A stretch of DNA of 64,000 nt from Cerioporus squamosus (taxonomy: Eukaryota > Basidiomycota > Agaricomycetes > Polyporales > Polyporaceae), in NCBI GenBank assembly GCA_022592435.1, contig JABYQS010000170.1:1-64000 (forward strand), given 5' to 3'. The notes under the pieces are model-generated. The model made no database searches, was not told the origin of the DNA, and worked only from the letters and a program-made list of their open reading frames with translations. Made by a program: the position numbers and the translations under genes. Shown piece by piece: positions 38,061 through 49,209 of the stretch. Position 1 is the stretch's first letter. Each line of letters begins with the position of its first letter.

Positions 38061-38869
38061 GAAGAACAGTGCTGGACCCCTGCGCTTCTCTTGAGCGGAT
38101 ACCGGTCAGACTCCGAATCTGCCACTCCGTACCCGTCGTCCAAAGGGTACTGTGATTCCGGCCGACTCACCTTCAAGCCCTTGTGCACTCCGGCAGATCC
38201 TGGTTGCGGCCCTCTTCAACAAGTTCGAGTACATTGTGGAATCTTCCGGTGCGCCTCCTCCTGGCTGTGCGGACGATCCCCTCGCGCGGCGACTAAACTG
38301 TCAATGTGCGCAGGAGAGCGAGGTCATGAAACGTCGAGCTGAGAGGAAGAAGGTGCGTGTCTTCTAAGCCGGGCTTCTGTGGGGAGAACATAGTGTGACG
38401 GGCGAGAAGGACAGTACCGGAGAGGTGTTCGGAGGCAGCAGCAGCGTCGCCGTCATGGACGTGTTCAACCACAATGCCGTGCGGCGTGCTATCTGCATAC
38501 TACTTACTTGCCCAGTAAGCAGCGTGCCTTTCCCACGTATAGTATTGCTACTCGATCAGTAAGAGTCTACTTACTTCAGTCATCATATAACGAGTCCGCA
38601 TGTCTCTTTGTTCTCCTCCTCCCTCTATCTCCCTTTGACAGTGTGAGTGCTATACACGCGCCGCCGCTAACGTGCAGCGTTCAGGCAGCTAAAGAAGACG
38701 ATCCCATAGCATCTCAGCAGGCCGCAGGCATGCGCAGTAATTTAGCGGCGACAAGGAGTTTTCGACTCTGCAGGACGCGTCGCGAGTTGCAACTGTTCTT
38801 GGGCCACCACAACAATGGAGAGCATCGAACCTTGACGAGAACGCCCCATCGTCCACATTTCTCTGCTCA

Positions 38870-40008
38870 TTGCGCACTGCTTCGTCGCTATCTCTGCACA
38901 CAACAGCAGGGGCCGCTTCTCCAGGTACCAAGCGCGCAGCTTATTCCCCTCGAGCTCTGAAGCTCTCTGCCGCCATCCGCACCCTGGACCCGACGAAGCT
39001 TACCGCAGAAGACTGCATCACATGCATGTCGTCAAGGCCATCCCCGCGTCTTGAGTTGAGAGTATCCGAGTATCATGACGACGCCCGAGGGTCTCCCTCC
39101 TCCTCTCGCGCCACCACGAGGACCGTGACCCACACAGCCTGTCAGTACCCAAGACCCGCGGATTCCTCTACTACCACCAGCCTCCCCGGGCGCCTCCCCT
39201 CGCAGGCCAGCTTCGCTTCCATGTTACAGGCTCAGACGACCCTGCCTCCTTTTCTTCCGGGACCGACTTGACGACCGAACGCGGCGTTCCGTGGTACATC
39301 CCTCTCCCCGTTACTGCTTCCGCTGGCTACCGGATGCACACGCCTATCCGACGTCTGCTCACGGACGTCGACGGGCTCGTCCCTCAGCAAGTGATGGACC
39401 TCGCACGCGCACAAGAACACGTCCACATGTGCATCAGTGGCGACGTCAAAGGCACCTGATATCTTTACGCATTCGGCCAGCCGTTTGACCTCACCCTGGA
39501 CAGCGCGAGCTCTGCGTTCGCGCTTGTCGGGAGAGATCGCATCGCGCGCATGATCCTCCCGTACGTGATCTGCTTCTACACCGGAACCGCCAGCCGTGGT
39601 CGACTCTTCCATCTCCCTTTCTCAGGTCAGCCGGCAGTGTCCGCACTGCGTCTCGCATGCGTTTGAAGTGGCCGTCGAGAGAGCGCTGACCTCCACACTG
39701 TTGCAACAGGCACGGCTCTATGCTGTTTCGAGCCCTCTGCACTTCCGGAGCACGCCGGGAAGCGTGTCGCGGTCGTGCGCGTGCTGCGCTCCCTGGAGTC
39801 GGACCCCGTCCGACCCAACCCGTTGTATGCCGGACTGCCCATCCCGCCTGAGCTCTACCCCCAAGACGGACAGCTGTTGATGGCGCTGCGGTTTCGGAAG
39901 CCGCGGGTGTGGGCGGGCCATGTAGACAAGGAGACATCAGTGAGGACGACCGGTGTTGGACCGCTGCGCATACTCTTCGACAACGCAATTGAATACGGCT
40001 ATCCTTGA
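38870..40008 (+). pseudogene. Family-X orphan gene, copy 1 (broken)
   Basis: Same protein family as the intact gene at 46,999-48,150. Seen in order: RTLDPTKLTAEDCITC; a frameshift near 39,070-39,150; GFLYYHQPPRAPPLAGQLRF; GVPWYIPLPV; QQVMDLA; then an in-frame TGA at 39,457-39,459 just before YLYAFGQPFDLTLD. The intron from 39,626 to about 39,711 is kept, and the last exon (GTALCCFEPSALPEH to ILFDNAIEYGYP) is open to the stop at 40,006-40,008. One frameshift plus one nonsense codon mark it as a recent pseudogene. Confidence 0.75.
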
Positions 40009-40079
40009 ACGGGTACCGGCCAGACTGCCCTGCAGACGCCCTGCCATTCCGCTCCCGTCATCCGTCCAAAGGCTACCGT

Positions 40080-40260
40080 GAGTTTGTGGAGGACGAGGAC
40101 AGGGTGGATACCGGCGCAGAGGAGCCCTGAGGTTATCACCGCTGATGTTCACGGCTTGCTTCTCGATGCCCGGCGTGCCCCGCTTCTGCGTACTCGTCTG
40201 TCACTCTCACTCCTGGCCTGCTCGGACCTTTGCTGCGCTCGCGGTGTACTAGTTCTAACA
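40080..40260 (-). pseudogene. Degenerate HbrB relic, 5' end and leader
   Basis: The plus-strand stretch from gtggaggacgaggac through cggcttgcttctcgatgccc to cactcctggcctgctcgg matches the sequence just upstream of HbrB in the units (compare 13,115-13,235 and 4,480-4,600). It looks like the missing upstream half of the relic at 37,590-38,060, separated from it by family-X copy 1. Confidence 0.6.
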
Positions 40261-41560
40261 TCGTCCTACAGTCCCATGAACCCGTTCTTCTCATCATCTG
40301 TCCTCGTCGACGCTCCTGGGTCTGCACATGGCATAGTGGGTTTGGAGCCACGGCGTGTGCAAAAGCGTACCGTCGATAGCGCTATCCCTCGTCCGAGCGT
40401 TGCTGCGCGCAACCTTTACGATGCCCCTCACCTCGCTCGTATAGCCAGAGTCCGTCTGGAGATCCAGAAAGCAAGAGGCGCAGGCGGAGTCGGACCCGAG
40501 ACAGACGTCGGCGGTCGTCGTGTTCGTACGTTTACGAGGTCCAGGTACGTCGCTACAGCCTCGGATGAGAAATCACTCCTGTCCCCACGTTGTTCAGGAG
40601 CATGGGACACCGCGGCATGTGCGTGAACGCTGCGCATGTGCTCACCGTTCGCATGCGCGAGTCAGAGCACGTCGGTGGGTTGTTCCACATAGTCGTCCCA
40701 TCCTCCGCATGCTTTGCCCCGTTTGCATGGTGCCGACCTCCGCTAGGTTCTCCTCATCGCATCCGCCATAGACCGGAGCCTCGCGGGTCTCGTTGCGCTG
40801 CAGTGCCAGACCTGACAGGAACATATACAGAGGAGTTGTCCCTGGACCCGCTCGGAATGTCTTCTGTTGTCGTCTACGCCTGGACGCCTCTGAATCGATG
40901 CATGCTGCAGTATGTCTCGTCCGTCGCGCCAGAGCATGCATGCCAGCCTGAGTCCAGTATCGCAAGGCACATCCGGCTCTACGGCGTGTGCCATCCGTAC
41001 CGGGAGATTTGTCTGGACTGGGGAAAGTATTGCAAGACGCGGACTTCTAAGCTTCAAGCCGTACAGTTCGTAGTGCGGTCGACGAGAGGCGAACTTCCTC
41101 AGCTTCAAGCCTTGCGGTTCGCACTGCCGTCGACGGCTACTACGGAAGATCTCACAGCATCGTCTGTGTAGCGGGCATCGCGAGCCTTCTAGACGTCCTG
41201 CATGCCCTCCAAGCGCGTCGGACAGTATCACTTCCATTTGTGCTTCTAGTACGTGCACTTTGCGCCGACAAATAGGATGGCCGACAACTGTCACGCATTC
41301 GCATTCGGCAACTACTAGAAATCCCACACTTCGCTTTCGCCGCCGATGCCACCGTGGTCATCGTCGTCGTCGGGGACAAGGACTTGGATGGCGAGGAGAA
41401 TATATCGCGTCGCCAACGATATGATCTAGCTTCATGACGCTCATTACTATGACACTGCGCACTTGTCTGCCTGTCTGGCCCGTAACTTGCTCGCCTCGCA
41501 CCTAGCTCTCCACTGTGCTTGCGACTGACGTCTAGCTCCCTGTGCGACTGCATCCGACCA
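40261..41560. other. Gene-free stretch
   Basis: I see no supported gene. The plus ORF at 40,590-41,171 lacks recognisable motifs. It contains a direct duplication near 41,040-41,140, built on cttcaagcc...ttcg.actgc.gtcgacg, about 60 bp apart. Confidence 0.5.
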
Positions 41561-41579
41561 CCAAGTTGATGCCGCTACT

Positions 41580-42085
41580 CACTGTGGCCCATATAGCAGC
41601 TACGCGGGGCTGATCCCGATCTCCGGACATCCCTTCCTCGAAACATTGCCCGACCTTGATGACGACGAAGCGGGTGGTGAAGCTGGCCCACAAGAAAGTG
41701 AACGTTCTTGGGAAAGTTTTGGCGTCGCCCGTCGGTCGAGACTGCGGCCCGGTGTTGGGAACAACCACGCTGTACACGGGAGCGAAAAGCTAGATCTTTC
41801 TTGATGATTCAATCCGAAGCCTTCCCATGCAAAGAGCGTCATGTCGGCAGACTACTGTAACTTCATGATATCCTCCTGCAGCCTACGGAACATGTTGGCG
41901 CCCTCGCCGAGGAGGGTGGAGGTGGACATCGAACAGCCCGAGGAGGTAGTACGCTTCGTCAACTAGTCGTGTGGTCCATAATGTCCAAGCCAGGACATAC
42001 GCTGCACGATGCTGAACCGCGGTGTGGGGTCAAAGGCTGCTCTCGAGAAATACATCAGCTCCTTGCAAGGGCCCGGATGGACGCC
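41580..42085 (-). pseudogene. HET-domain relic
   Basis: In minus-strand order across several frames: CKELMYFSRAAF, RFSIVQRMSWLG, a stop, DEAYYLLGLFDVHL, a frameshift, GEGANMFRRLQEDI, a stop, DMTLFAWEGFGLN, and finally TRFVVIKVGQC and IWATVSSG. Each block pairs with the intact HET protein (FSIAQRMSWYG, DEAYCLLGLFDIHM, GEGRNAFRRLQEEL, DTTLFAWEDFSLD, VRFIMIKVGKC, VWATVHG). The N-terminal HET blocks are missing. Confidence 0.8.
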
Positions 42086-42308
42086 AGGACCGAGAGCAAG
42101 CGAAACCGCGCAAAAGGTGCTACACGGAGACGTATGAGATGCATAGGATCTGGAGTATCGAAACTGTACCTTCTCTGTCGCAATTCGAGCTTTTTGGCCT
42201 GGTGGTCGTTTGAGAGAGAGAGCTGGTCCCGCCACTGGGTCCGCCCGCACGCTAGCGGCGCGCGTCGCGCCAGCTCGCGCCTTAGCTTCCTTCTCATCTC
42301 ATTCCTCC

Positions 42309-43198
42309 ATGTTCCGTCTAATCCAAACTTTGAGACCTGCATCTCGTCCACGCTCGCTGCTTCCTTTGTCTCTACAGAGACCCCAAGCTGTGTCAAGGCC
42401 AGCCTTCCAACTGCGACATGCCTCAGCAGATGCCAGCAGCAGCAGCAGCGGTGAGTGCTCAAGAACATCCTCGACCACGTCCAGAACTAAACTGTGTTGT
42501 GACGCACGCAAGACATCCGCGCGACACTCATGGTAGAGCTTAAGAACGCAATGAAGGTGTGTCCCTTCTGCTCGCGTTGCTTGCGCGCGTTCAATAGCAT
42601 CCACACCCGCGCGCACAGACGAAGGACAACGTCAAGTCCATAACTATCCGGGTATGTCGTACCTCCCGTCTACTTGATCCATCCCATATCCGATTTCAAC
42701 CCCATTATCAGTCAGTCCTATCGGAAGTCTATGCTGCAGACAAGGCCGCATCCGGGACCGCGCCGCCCTCTGCCATCGTGACCATCCTGCGCAAAGCCGC
42801 GACACAACGTGTACATCCCTCATGGCCTAAGTCTCCGTCCCTCACACCGTCCTCAGATGCATCGTCACTCCTCTCGCTTCCCAATCGTTCCCGCTTCGCA
42901 GACGGACGCAGCAGCCAAGTTCGCAAAGGCGTCCCGCCCAGACCTCGCTGAGAAGGAACAGCACGAAGCCGCGATTCTGCAAGCATTCCTGCCCCCGCTC
43001 CTCCCAGAGGCCGACATCGACGGCGTGCTCCGTGAAGTCGTTGCGACACCTGCTATTGCCGAGGCGGTCGCGAAGGGCCCGCCGCAGAAGGCACTTGGTC
43101 AGGTCTTCAAGGTGTTCTACGCGCAGGTAGACAAGTCCTCCGTCGATCCCGACTTGGTCCGGCGACGTGCGCAGGCATTGCTCGCTGCCGCGAAGTGA
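42309..43198 (+). CDS. AIM41: AIM41-type GatB/YqeY domain protein, mitochondrial
   Basis: Five exons: 42309-42450, 42514-42557, 42619-42651, 42712-42810 and 42902-43198 (204 aa), all junctions in frame. The first ~45 residues (MFRLIQTLRPASRPRS...) are Arg/Ser/Leu-rich with no acidic residues until the end, a good mitochondrial presequence. The rest is a YqeY domain: DIRATLMVELKNAMK, then SVLSEVYAADKA, then EKEQHEAAILQAFLPPLLPE and a C-terminal AQALLAAAK. In yeast, AIM41 ('altered inheritance of mitochondria') is a matrix protein of unclear role; the YqeY fold is shared with the tail of GatB amidotransferases. It is the only clear housekeeping gene in the window. Confidence 0.9.
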
Positions 43199-43934
43199 TT
43201 CTGCTGGAGGCTGTTCGATGTGCGAACACGTACTCTACACATGTATAATCATCCAGGTTAATTGACATCCTCATGCTCATCTGAACAACATGTTGCCTGC
43301 AGCGTGACACGCCCATCCGGGGTAATTAGCACGATTCGTTCGTCCAAGATTGACGGCCGGGACGACGTCGTTCGGGAGCAGTGGACGGACACCGCGAGGC
43401 GGAGACATATTGCCATGCAGTCGGTCGCACAAGTGCCTTGCAGGTACAGCTACTCAGCAGTCGGAAAGAAGGTTCTTCGGCGCGCGGCAGCCTCGCGAAA
43501 CGAAAACGTGAATCGATTCGATACAGGGTGAGTCTGTCCGTCCGAACGACGACGTCGCATTGACCAAGGAGACTGGTGCTCTTCCGGCGGCACAGGAACC
43601 ACCTTCTTCGACGACGACGCACTGCCAGAGCGAGCGTCCTCATCCGACTTGAACTATGTTGCAAACATCCGAGACGCAGCAGCAGTACTAGTGGGATGAG
43701 ACACCGCTTTGCACCTCCGTCAGCTTCTCGCATCCGATATGTTAGGCCTCGGCACGAGCACGCCGCAGTCCCTCGTTAACAGGTGCGGTCGCATCAGGGG
43801 TGTGTCTCGAGAGTCCGGAAGAGGTGCGAGCGAGGAAGCGGTGGATGAGGACACGTCGAGGATACCAACACAGCACAAGAACGTCGAGCGAGACCGATAC
43901 CGTAGTCAACGGCCTGTATAAAGGGGATGCCAGG
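43199..43934. other. Gene-free stretch
   Basis: 3' flank of AIM41. Only short ORFs without recognisable motifs; nothing else seen. Confidence 0.5.
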
Positions 43935-45000
43935 TCATGACAAGTACGGAGATCCATACTCGACAGTGTTTTCAAACAACACGGCGAGCGGCCTGGCGCT
44001 GCTCACTCCCCTGGACGACTTCATGTCCACGTCGCACGTCCACGCCCGCGGCCCCCGAGCACGAAGCTTCATAAGCAGCTGGCCTTCTTGAGGGCAAAGC
44101 GCAAGTGGATCTCTGGTCCCGTATGGGACGGGTTGGGTCGGAAGGGATCGACGAAGCGCAGGACTCGTACGACTGCGACACTGCTTTTGAGAATGCTGCG
44201 GGAGCATGGACGGCTCGAAGCAACACAGTGCCGTGCTTGTCAGTGAATGCGACGAGTCAGCGGCGTGCAGGGTGGCCCGAAAAGCGGAACATAGCGCAGC
44301 GTGGAGACTCACCTAAGAAGGGGAGCTGTCGCTGACCACTTGTATTACTGTTGCCCGCCATCATCCACAGTCTAGTCCGTTCTATATGATCCTTGCCCAC
44401 GAATGCGAAACAATGACTGGTGCTGTCCAGCGTTAAGGCGAACGGTTGGCCAAACGCATGCAGGACTTGCGTGCCCCCTTTGTGGCCCAGCTTGAACGCG
44501 TGAGAGTGGTGCTGCGCGAGGTCCATGACTTGCTCGGGGACAGTCGCATCCACAGCCGTGAGGAGATGTCGAAGGGGCGCGTACATCTGGGTGCTGGCAA
44601 TGGTCGGAAGGGGTACATACCAGGGACTCCGCGAATCGTCATGAAGTCTGCCCCAGAGGAAAAGCTGGCGGGATCACTTGAGGCGGTGACACGGAAACGG
44701 AGTTCTCCGCAAGGGAGGGGCGCGAGGAGGTTGGTGGTAGTGAAGGAACCCGCCAAGCTCGCAGTCAGGTGGGACCTCTGGGTGGAGGGCGTACAGTGCG
44801 CGAACGCTCGGATCCCAATCGGAACGTCTGTATAGCTGCAGGGCAATACCCAGGGCAGTCATTGTGAAGTACTCCCCCGACGTGAGTTTTTTCGGGTCCA
44901 AGGTGTGGAGAGTGCGAACAGCGCTGAATTGCCTTTGCAAAATGCTAGGGCGAGCCGACAGATCCCTCGAAAGCAACACTCCGCGTAGTCCTGAATGGCA
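43935..45000 (-). pseudogene. Family-X orphan gene, copy 2 (broken)
   Basis: Blocks in order: FSAVRTLHTLDPKKL, GGFLHYHQPPRAPPL, a one-base shift, GELRFRVTASSDPASF, a second one-base shift inside the GVPW block, HLLTAVDATVPEQVMDLA, LHAFGQPFALTLD, FAFVGKDHI. The intron acceptor is offset by one base compared with the intact copy. The last exon has a further frameshift, then ILFENTVEYGSP-like residues. The exact 5' end is unclear, as an open frame runs on to 45,453. Confidence 0.8.
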
Positions 45001-46998
45001 ATGGCGACTCGGAGGGAGCTCGCGAAGCCGCGTGTGACAGTGCCAGAGACTGACGGCGCGACGCGCTGCAGACAGATAGGCTGGCATCCCCCCTACACTC
45101 GACTCGCTGACGAGGTAGATCGCTGTCAAATCGCGCTCGTGAGTATAGGAAACAGTGTAGGACGGGCGAGACTTACGTACCGCTTCGCAACAGGATGGTG
45201 GTTCAAGGCTACAAGCAACCGTGAGAGGTAGGCCATCAGCAAACCGCGGGAGTTCCGAGAGCACATTACAGTCGCTTACCAAGGACGAGGGTACATGATA
45301 GTTGCCCATCAGCCACCAGTGCGTATGATAGCACAGCGGCTGCGGAGGAGGAGAATGATCGTACAGCCTCTCCGCACGCCATGTATGGTCGCACAATGTC
45401 GGCGACGGCTTTAATCTGTAGCATACGCTATCACAAACGTAAGCCGGTTCCATAGGGAGCTTGACTGGACGGTCAGTGTCATAGGTACAGAGCTCGTTGG
45501 TGCGGGCACGGAAGGTCTGGAGTAGCGGAAGACAGTAAGCTTAGGAATTGCAGTGTCGAGGGCAAGGATGAGGACTTTGTAAGTACGGGATGGCCGATGA
45601 CGTCACGCGTCTCTCAGGCCGCGCGCTACTTAACATGTCGAGCCGACACCTCGTCCCTCCCATCCTTGCTCTCGTACCACCACCATCTCCCCTTCGATGT
45701 TTGCGCTTCTCATATATCCGCTGCGCTGCGCGTACTCGCTCGACTTCCACAGCGGCTCAAAGCCTACCAAGTCTGTTCTTCGACACCGACGCCGGCAGGT
45801 GCGTGCCTACATGCTGCGGTGTCACAGGAGATCCTTCGGCCTACAGAAAGGGTGTTCGCACGCAGAGGTGGTCCTCAAGTCTGAAGGAAGCTGCGGGTAT
45901 GTGTTTTCTCTTCTCAGGAGCTACTGTATGCGCATATATCCATATGGTATGTCTCATCGCAGCTTTTCTGAGCTCCAGATAGCCATCCGGCATGCAGCGA
46001 GCAGCGCGAGAGCTCACGACGACGACATTGTCCCATGTATGCGTCACGGTCCTGCGCTTCCACATTCTCCCTCCGTGCGTCTCTCCCCCACGTCCGGGTC
46101 TGCAGCTTAGCCTGAGTCCTCTATTCCGCTGTGGTAATTCCCGGTCCCCGCCCTCCGCATACACTAATCTTGTCCCCGTGCTAAACGTCGCCCATCCGCT
46201 CTACTTATCTGCTTATATTCGCTTCCTGCTTCTTTCTCCGTCCTATCCTCTGGTCGCTCGCGCCGACCATGGGCCTCCCGGATCACCTGAGTAAGTGCTC
46301 CCTGTCTCCCTCCCATCCGATGTCTGCGGTGCTCTTCCTGTCTGTTGTTCCACGAGTTCTGTCCTGTATGTCCAGTGCTGTAGTATACTTGTAATCGAGT
46401 ACACATATTTAATAGATTGATCGTTCACTTGCCAGAATATCTGCCAGGCCCGGAATTGTGAGCTGCCCAGTGTAGGCTGCACGGTAGCCTCGCGTATGAT
46501 AGCACGCCGCGGAGGTATGGTAGCATGCCGCGCCAGTATGATCATGTGCTACCAAACCACTGCGCTCGTATGATCATTGATTACGGGTGCGTTCATACCT
46601 TGGTATCCTCAGAGAGTACATCGGCAATACATCATCAGCGATGAGGCGTATGGTCGTGGATTTCAAGTACGATCGTGCGCTCTTACTAGTCTTGATGGAG
46701 AGAGAGAGACGCCCGCCGCAAGCTGCAATAGCGGCCCACGCATACAGACACGAAGGGAACACGAAGCGGCACGAAGAGTTAGAGGCCAACCCAGGAGACC
46801 ATCCAGATAACGCAGCACACGACCTTTGACGGCCCTTATCAAACAGGATGCCCCGGCCCTGTACTGTACGCTTCCACAATATCCACATCTGCTCCTCCCG
46901 TTCCCCAGATCCGAGTCTGTATGTCCGACGCCTACGTGTCCCCGTCCTTCCCGAGCAGTGACAAGCCCGCCCAAATCAAATCTGCTCCTTACTGTCGG
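45001..46998. other. Gene-free stretch
   Basis: No convincing gene. At 46,267 there is an ATG followed by a good donor (ctgagtaagt), possibly an orphan first exon, but I cannot find a matching second exon. Around 46,490-46,580 a short motif built on gtatgatagcacgccgcg is repeated imperfectly. Confidence 0.45.
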
Positions 46999-48150
46999 TC
47001 AACCGAAGTGTGGTGATCCGTACTCACTCGCGTTCTCGAACAGTATCGCGAGTGGCCCAGCACTGTTCCTCCTCGTCCGCGCTTTCCTGTCCACGTCACG
47101 TTCCCACACCCGCGGCTCCCGGCGATCATGTAGTCTCATCAGCAACTCCCCTTCTCGAGGGTAGAGTGCGGATGACTCGGAGATCTGTGGTCCGATATAC
47201 TCTGGGTTGGGTTGGATGGGATCCCATTCGAGGGAACGCAAGACTCGTATAAGTACGACGCGCTTCCCTGAGTGCTGGGGGAGCGTAGACGGTTCAAAAC
47301 AGCATAGCGCCGTGCCTGTGGAAGTCGCAGCTTAGCTCCCGTTCTGGCCTGTCGTGCCGAGCGAAATGCGGAATGCAGACTGACCTGAGAAGGGGTAACA
47401 AAGTGCGCGGGCTTCAGAGTCGGTGAAGCGGAACTGCGCCAATCTGTGCAGAATCGTGTCTGCGATACGTTCCTTGCCAACAAACGTGAATGAGGCTCCG
47501 CCACGATCCAGTGTCAGGTCGAACGGTTGGCCGAACGAATGCACGTATCGCGTGCCCGAGACATTGCCGGACCTGGAGTGGCGATGCCCCCGTGCGAGAT
47601 CCATAACTCGCTGAGAGACCGTCCGATCGACGGCGGTGAGTAGATATCGTATTTGCGCGAATGTCTGGCCTCTGGCAATGGTGGGAAGGGCAATGTACCA
47701 GGGAGTCCCGCGTCTGGTCGTTACGTCGACGCCGGCAGAAAAGGTGGCAGGATCGGCGGAGGCCGTGAGGCGGAAGCGGAGCTGTCCTGCAAGGGGAGGA
47801 GCACGAGGAATTTGATGGTAGTACAGGAAGCCGCCGCTCGGTTCACCCTGCACAGACAAACCGCGTGTATCCTGTTGGTGGGGCAAGTGGGAGATGAAGA
47901 CTCTAGGGCGTCCGTCAACATCGTGGCCATATACGTTCAAGAAACCATGAGTTCCTCTTGATGAGCAGGTGATATGATCTGTCGGTGACAGTTTTGTTGG
48001 GTCCAATGTGTCGATCACGGCTGTGGTTCTATGCTTCCGGGGAGCTGCGCTCGATGTGCTTGATGAAGACGCAAGAGTGCCACGTCGTGGTAGGGTACGC
48101 CACAAGGGACACACTGGTCCTAGGGCAGCCAACATGGCTGACACTGACAT
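46999..48150 (-). CDS. Family-X orphan protein (intact copy 3)
   Basis: Exons 48150-47385 and 47315-46999 (360 aa), with a 69-bp in-frame intron (gtcagt...cacag). I know this only as a type of orphan protein seen in mushroom genomes; no function is assigned. Visible blocks: VIDTLDPTKLSPTDHITC (~45-62), GGFLYYHQIPRAPPL, FRLTASADPATFSAG, GTPWYIALP, LLTAVDRTVSQRVMDLA, HSFGQPFDLTLD, SFTFVGKERI. The second exon begins GTALCCFEPSTLPQHS and ends with LYPREGELLM, VWERDVDRKA and ILFENASEYG. There are no membrane segments or Cys clusters; the N-terminus (about 45 aa) is Ser/Arg-rich. It is the only unbroken copy of four in 12 kb. Confidence 0.75.
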
Positions 48151-48612
48151 TGCCCCGTTGAGTCAGTAAGTAAACTTCGAGCGGGAAATACGCGGACGAC
48201 TAACCGCAGTCGCTGAGCGGCGGTGATGGTTCAAGATGTCGGAGTCGAGCGTGTGAAGCAACGAGACCTCGGGGTTTGCCGACTTTGTTCGCGAGCCCGA
48301 CGGCACTGTCGCGACTTACGACGCAGTAACCACCTGCCTTCCTCAAATACGGATACGGTCAAGGAGGCTCGAGTGAGGGCACGACGAGAAGAGCTAGATG
48401 ACTTGGAGGTAGCCGAACATTGTGTCGGAGCGGCGCGTACTACGTCTGGACACCGGCAAAAGCAGAGACGGATATGAATCAAGGTGCGCCGCGTTGTTAC
48501 ATATACTAGTACGCGTACAACTTCAAGCCGCCTTGACGCAAGCAGGCCCCTCTACTCCCTTGTCAGCTCCTCTTAGCACACGCCCTCGAGGACGCGCAGC
48601 AAGCTACTCAAT

Positions 48613-48755
48613 CTAGGCACCGAGCGTCTCCCTCGTCAGCCGGTCCAGCGGGGCGAGCTGCCCGACTTTCAGTGTCAGCAGGACTCGAACTGGACAGAGG
48701 TATTCGCTTTGAGCGTAGATCTGTGCGACGTAGCTGGGTATGAAGGGCCTGTTGA
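48613..48755 (-). other. Possible last exon of an unidentified gene
   Basis: After an acceptor-like caacag at 48,756-48,761, one frame reads PFIPSYVAQIYAQSEYLCP and ends LTRETLGA then TAG. It looks more protein-like than its neighbours, but I could not join upstream exons with confidence (a preceding segment could read YACPRCYT). Other frames are also open. The rest of 48,151-49,209 shows nothing definite. Confidence 0.25.
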
Positions 48756-49209
48756 CGGAAATACACGGAGGGGTATTGCCGGCGGCGTAGGGACGCCGAT
48801 GATAGTGGGCGGACAGCACGTACTAGGTGTAGCAGCGAGGGCACGCATAGGCTGCACAGGCAAGGATCATACGGCAGAATGGGGAGAGGAAGAGATACAG
48901 ACTGGCAGTGACCCGGACGTAGACCTGGACGTAGACGAAGACGCGGTTCGGACAGACTCCAATCGACGCGAGTCAGAGTCGTAGATGAAACCTCGCGCCC
49001 ATCGGGTAGTCGCAGTACGCGAATACTATGACGAGTGACATGCGACACGTACGGTGCATGTGTGCGCGCCATGATGAAGTGGACGAAGACCTCCCGGCGT
49101 GAGGATGGGTGCATACTGACAAGAAGGGGACATAAAGCGTATTAAAGGCTAAGTCGGGAGGCAACGCATAGTATCGCAGCGAGCGACATTCCGAGGCATT
49201 GATAGCAGG

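Noticed and set aside
38093..40085. LTR retrotransposon bounded by direct repeats
   Set aside because: The repeats are too short and diverged, and the inside is a family-X gene with an intron, with no gag/pol.
48680..48710. tRNA B-box-like gttcgagtcc (minus strand)
   Set aside because: No A box or cloverleaf can be formed around it.
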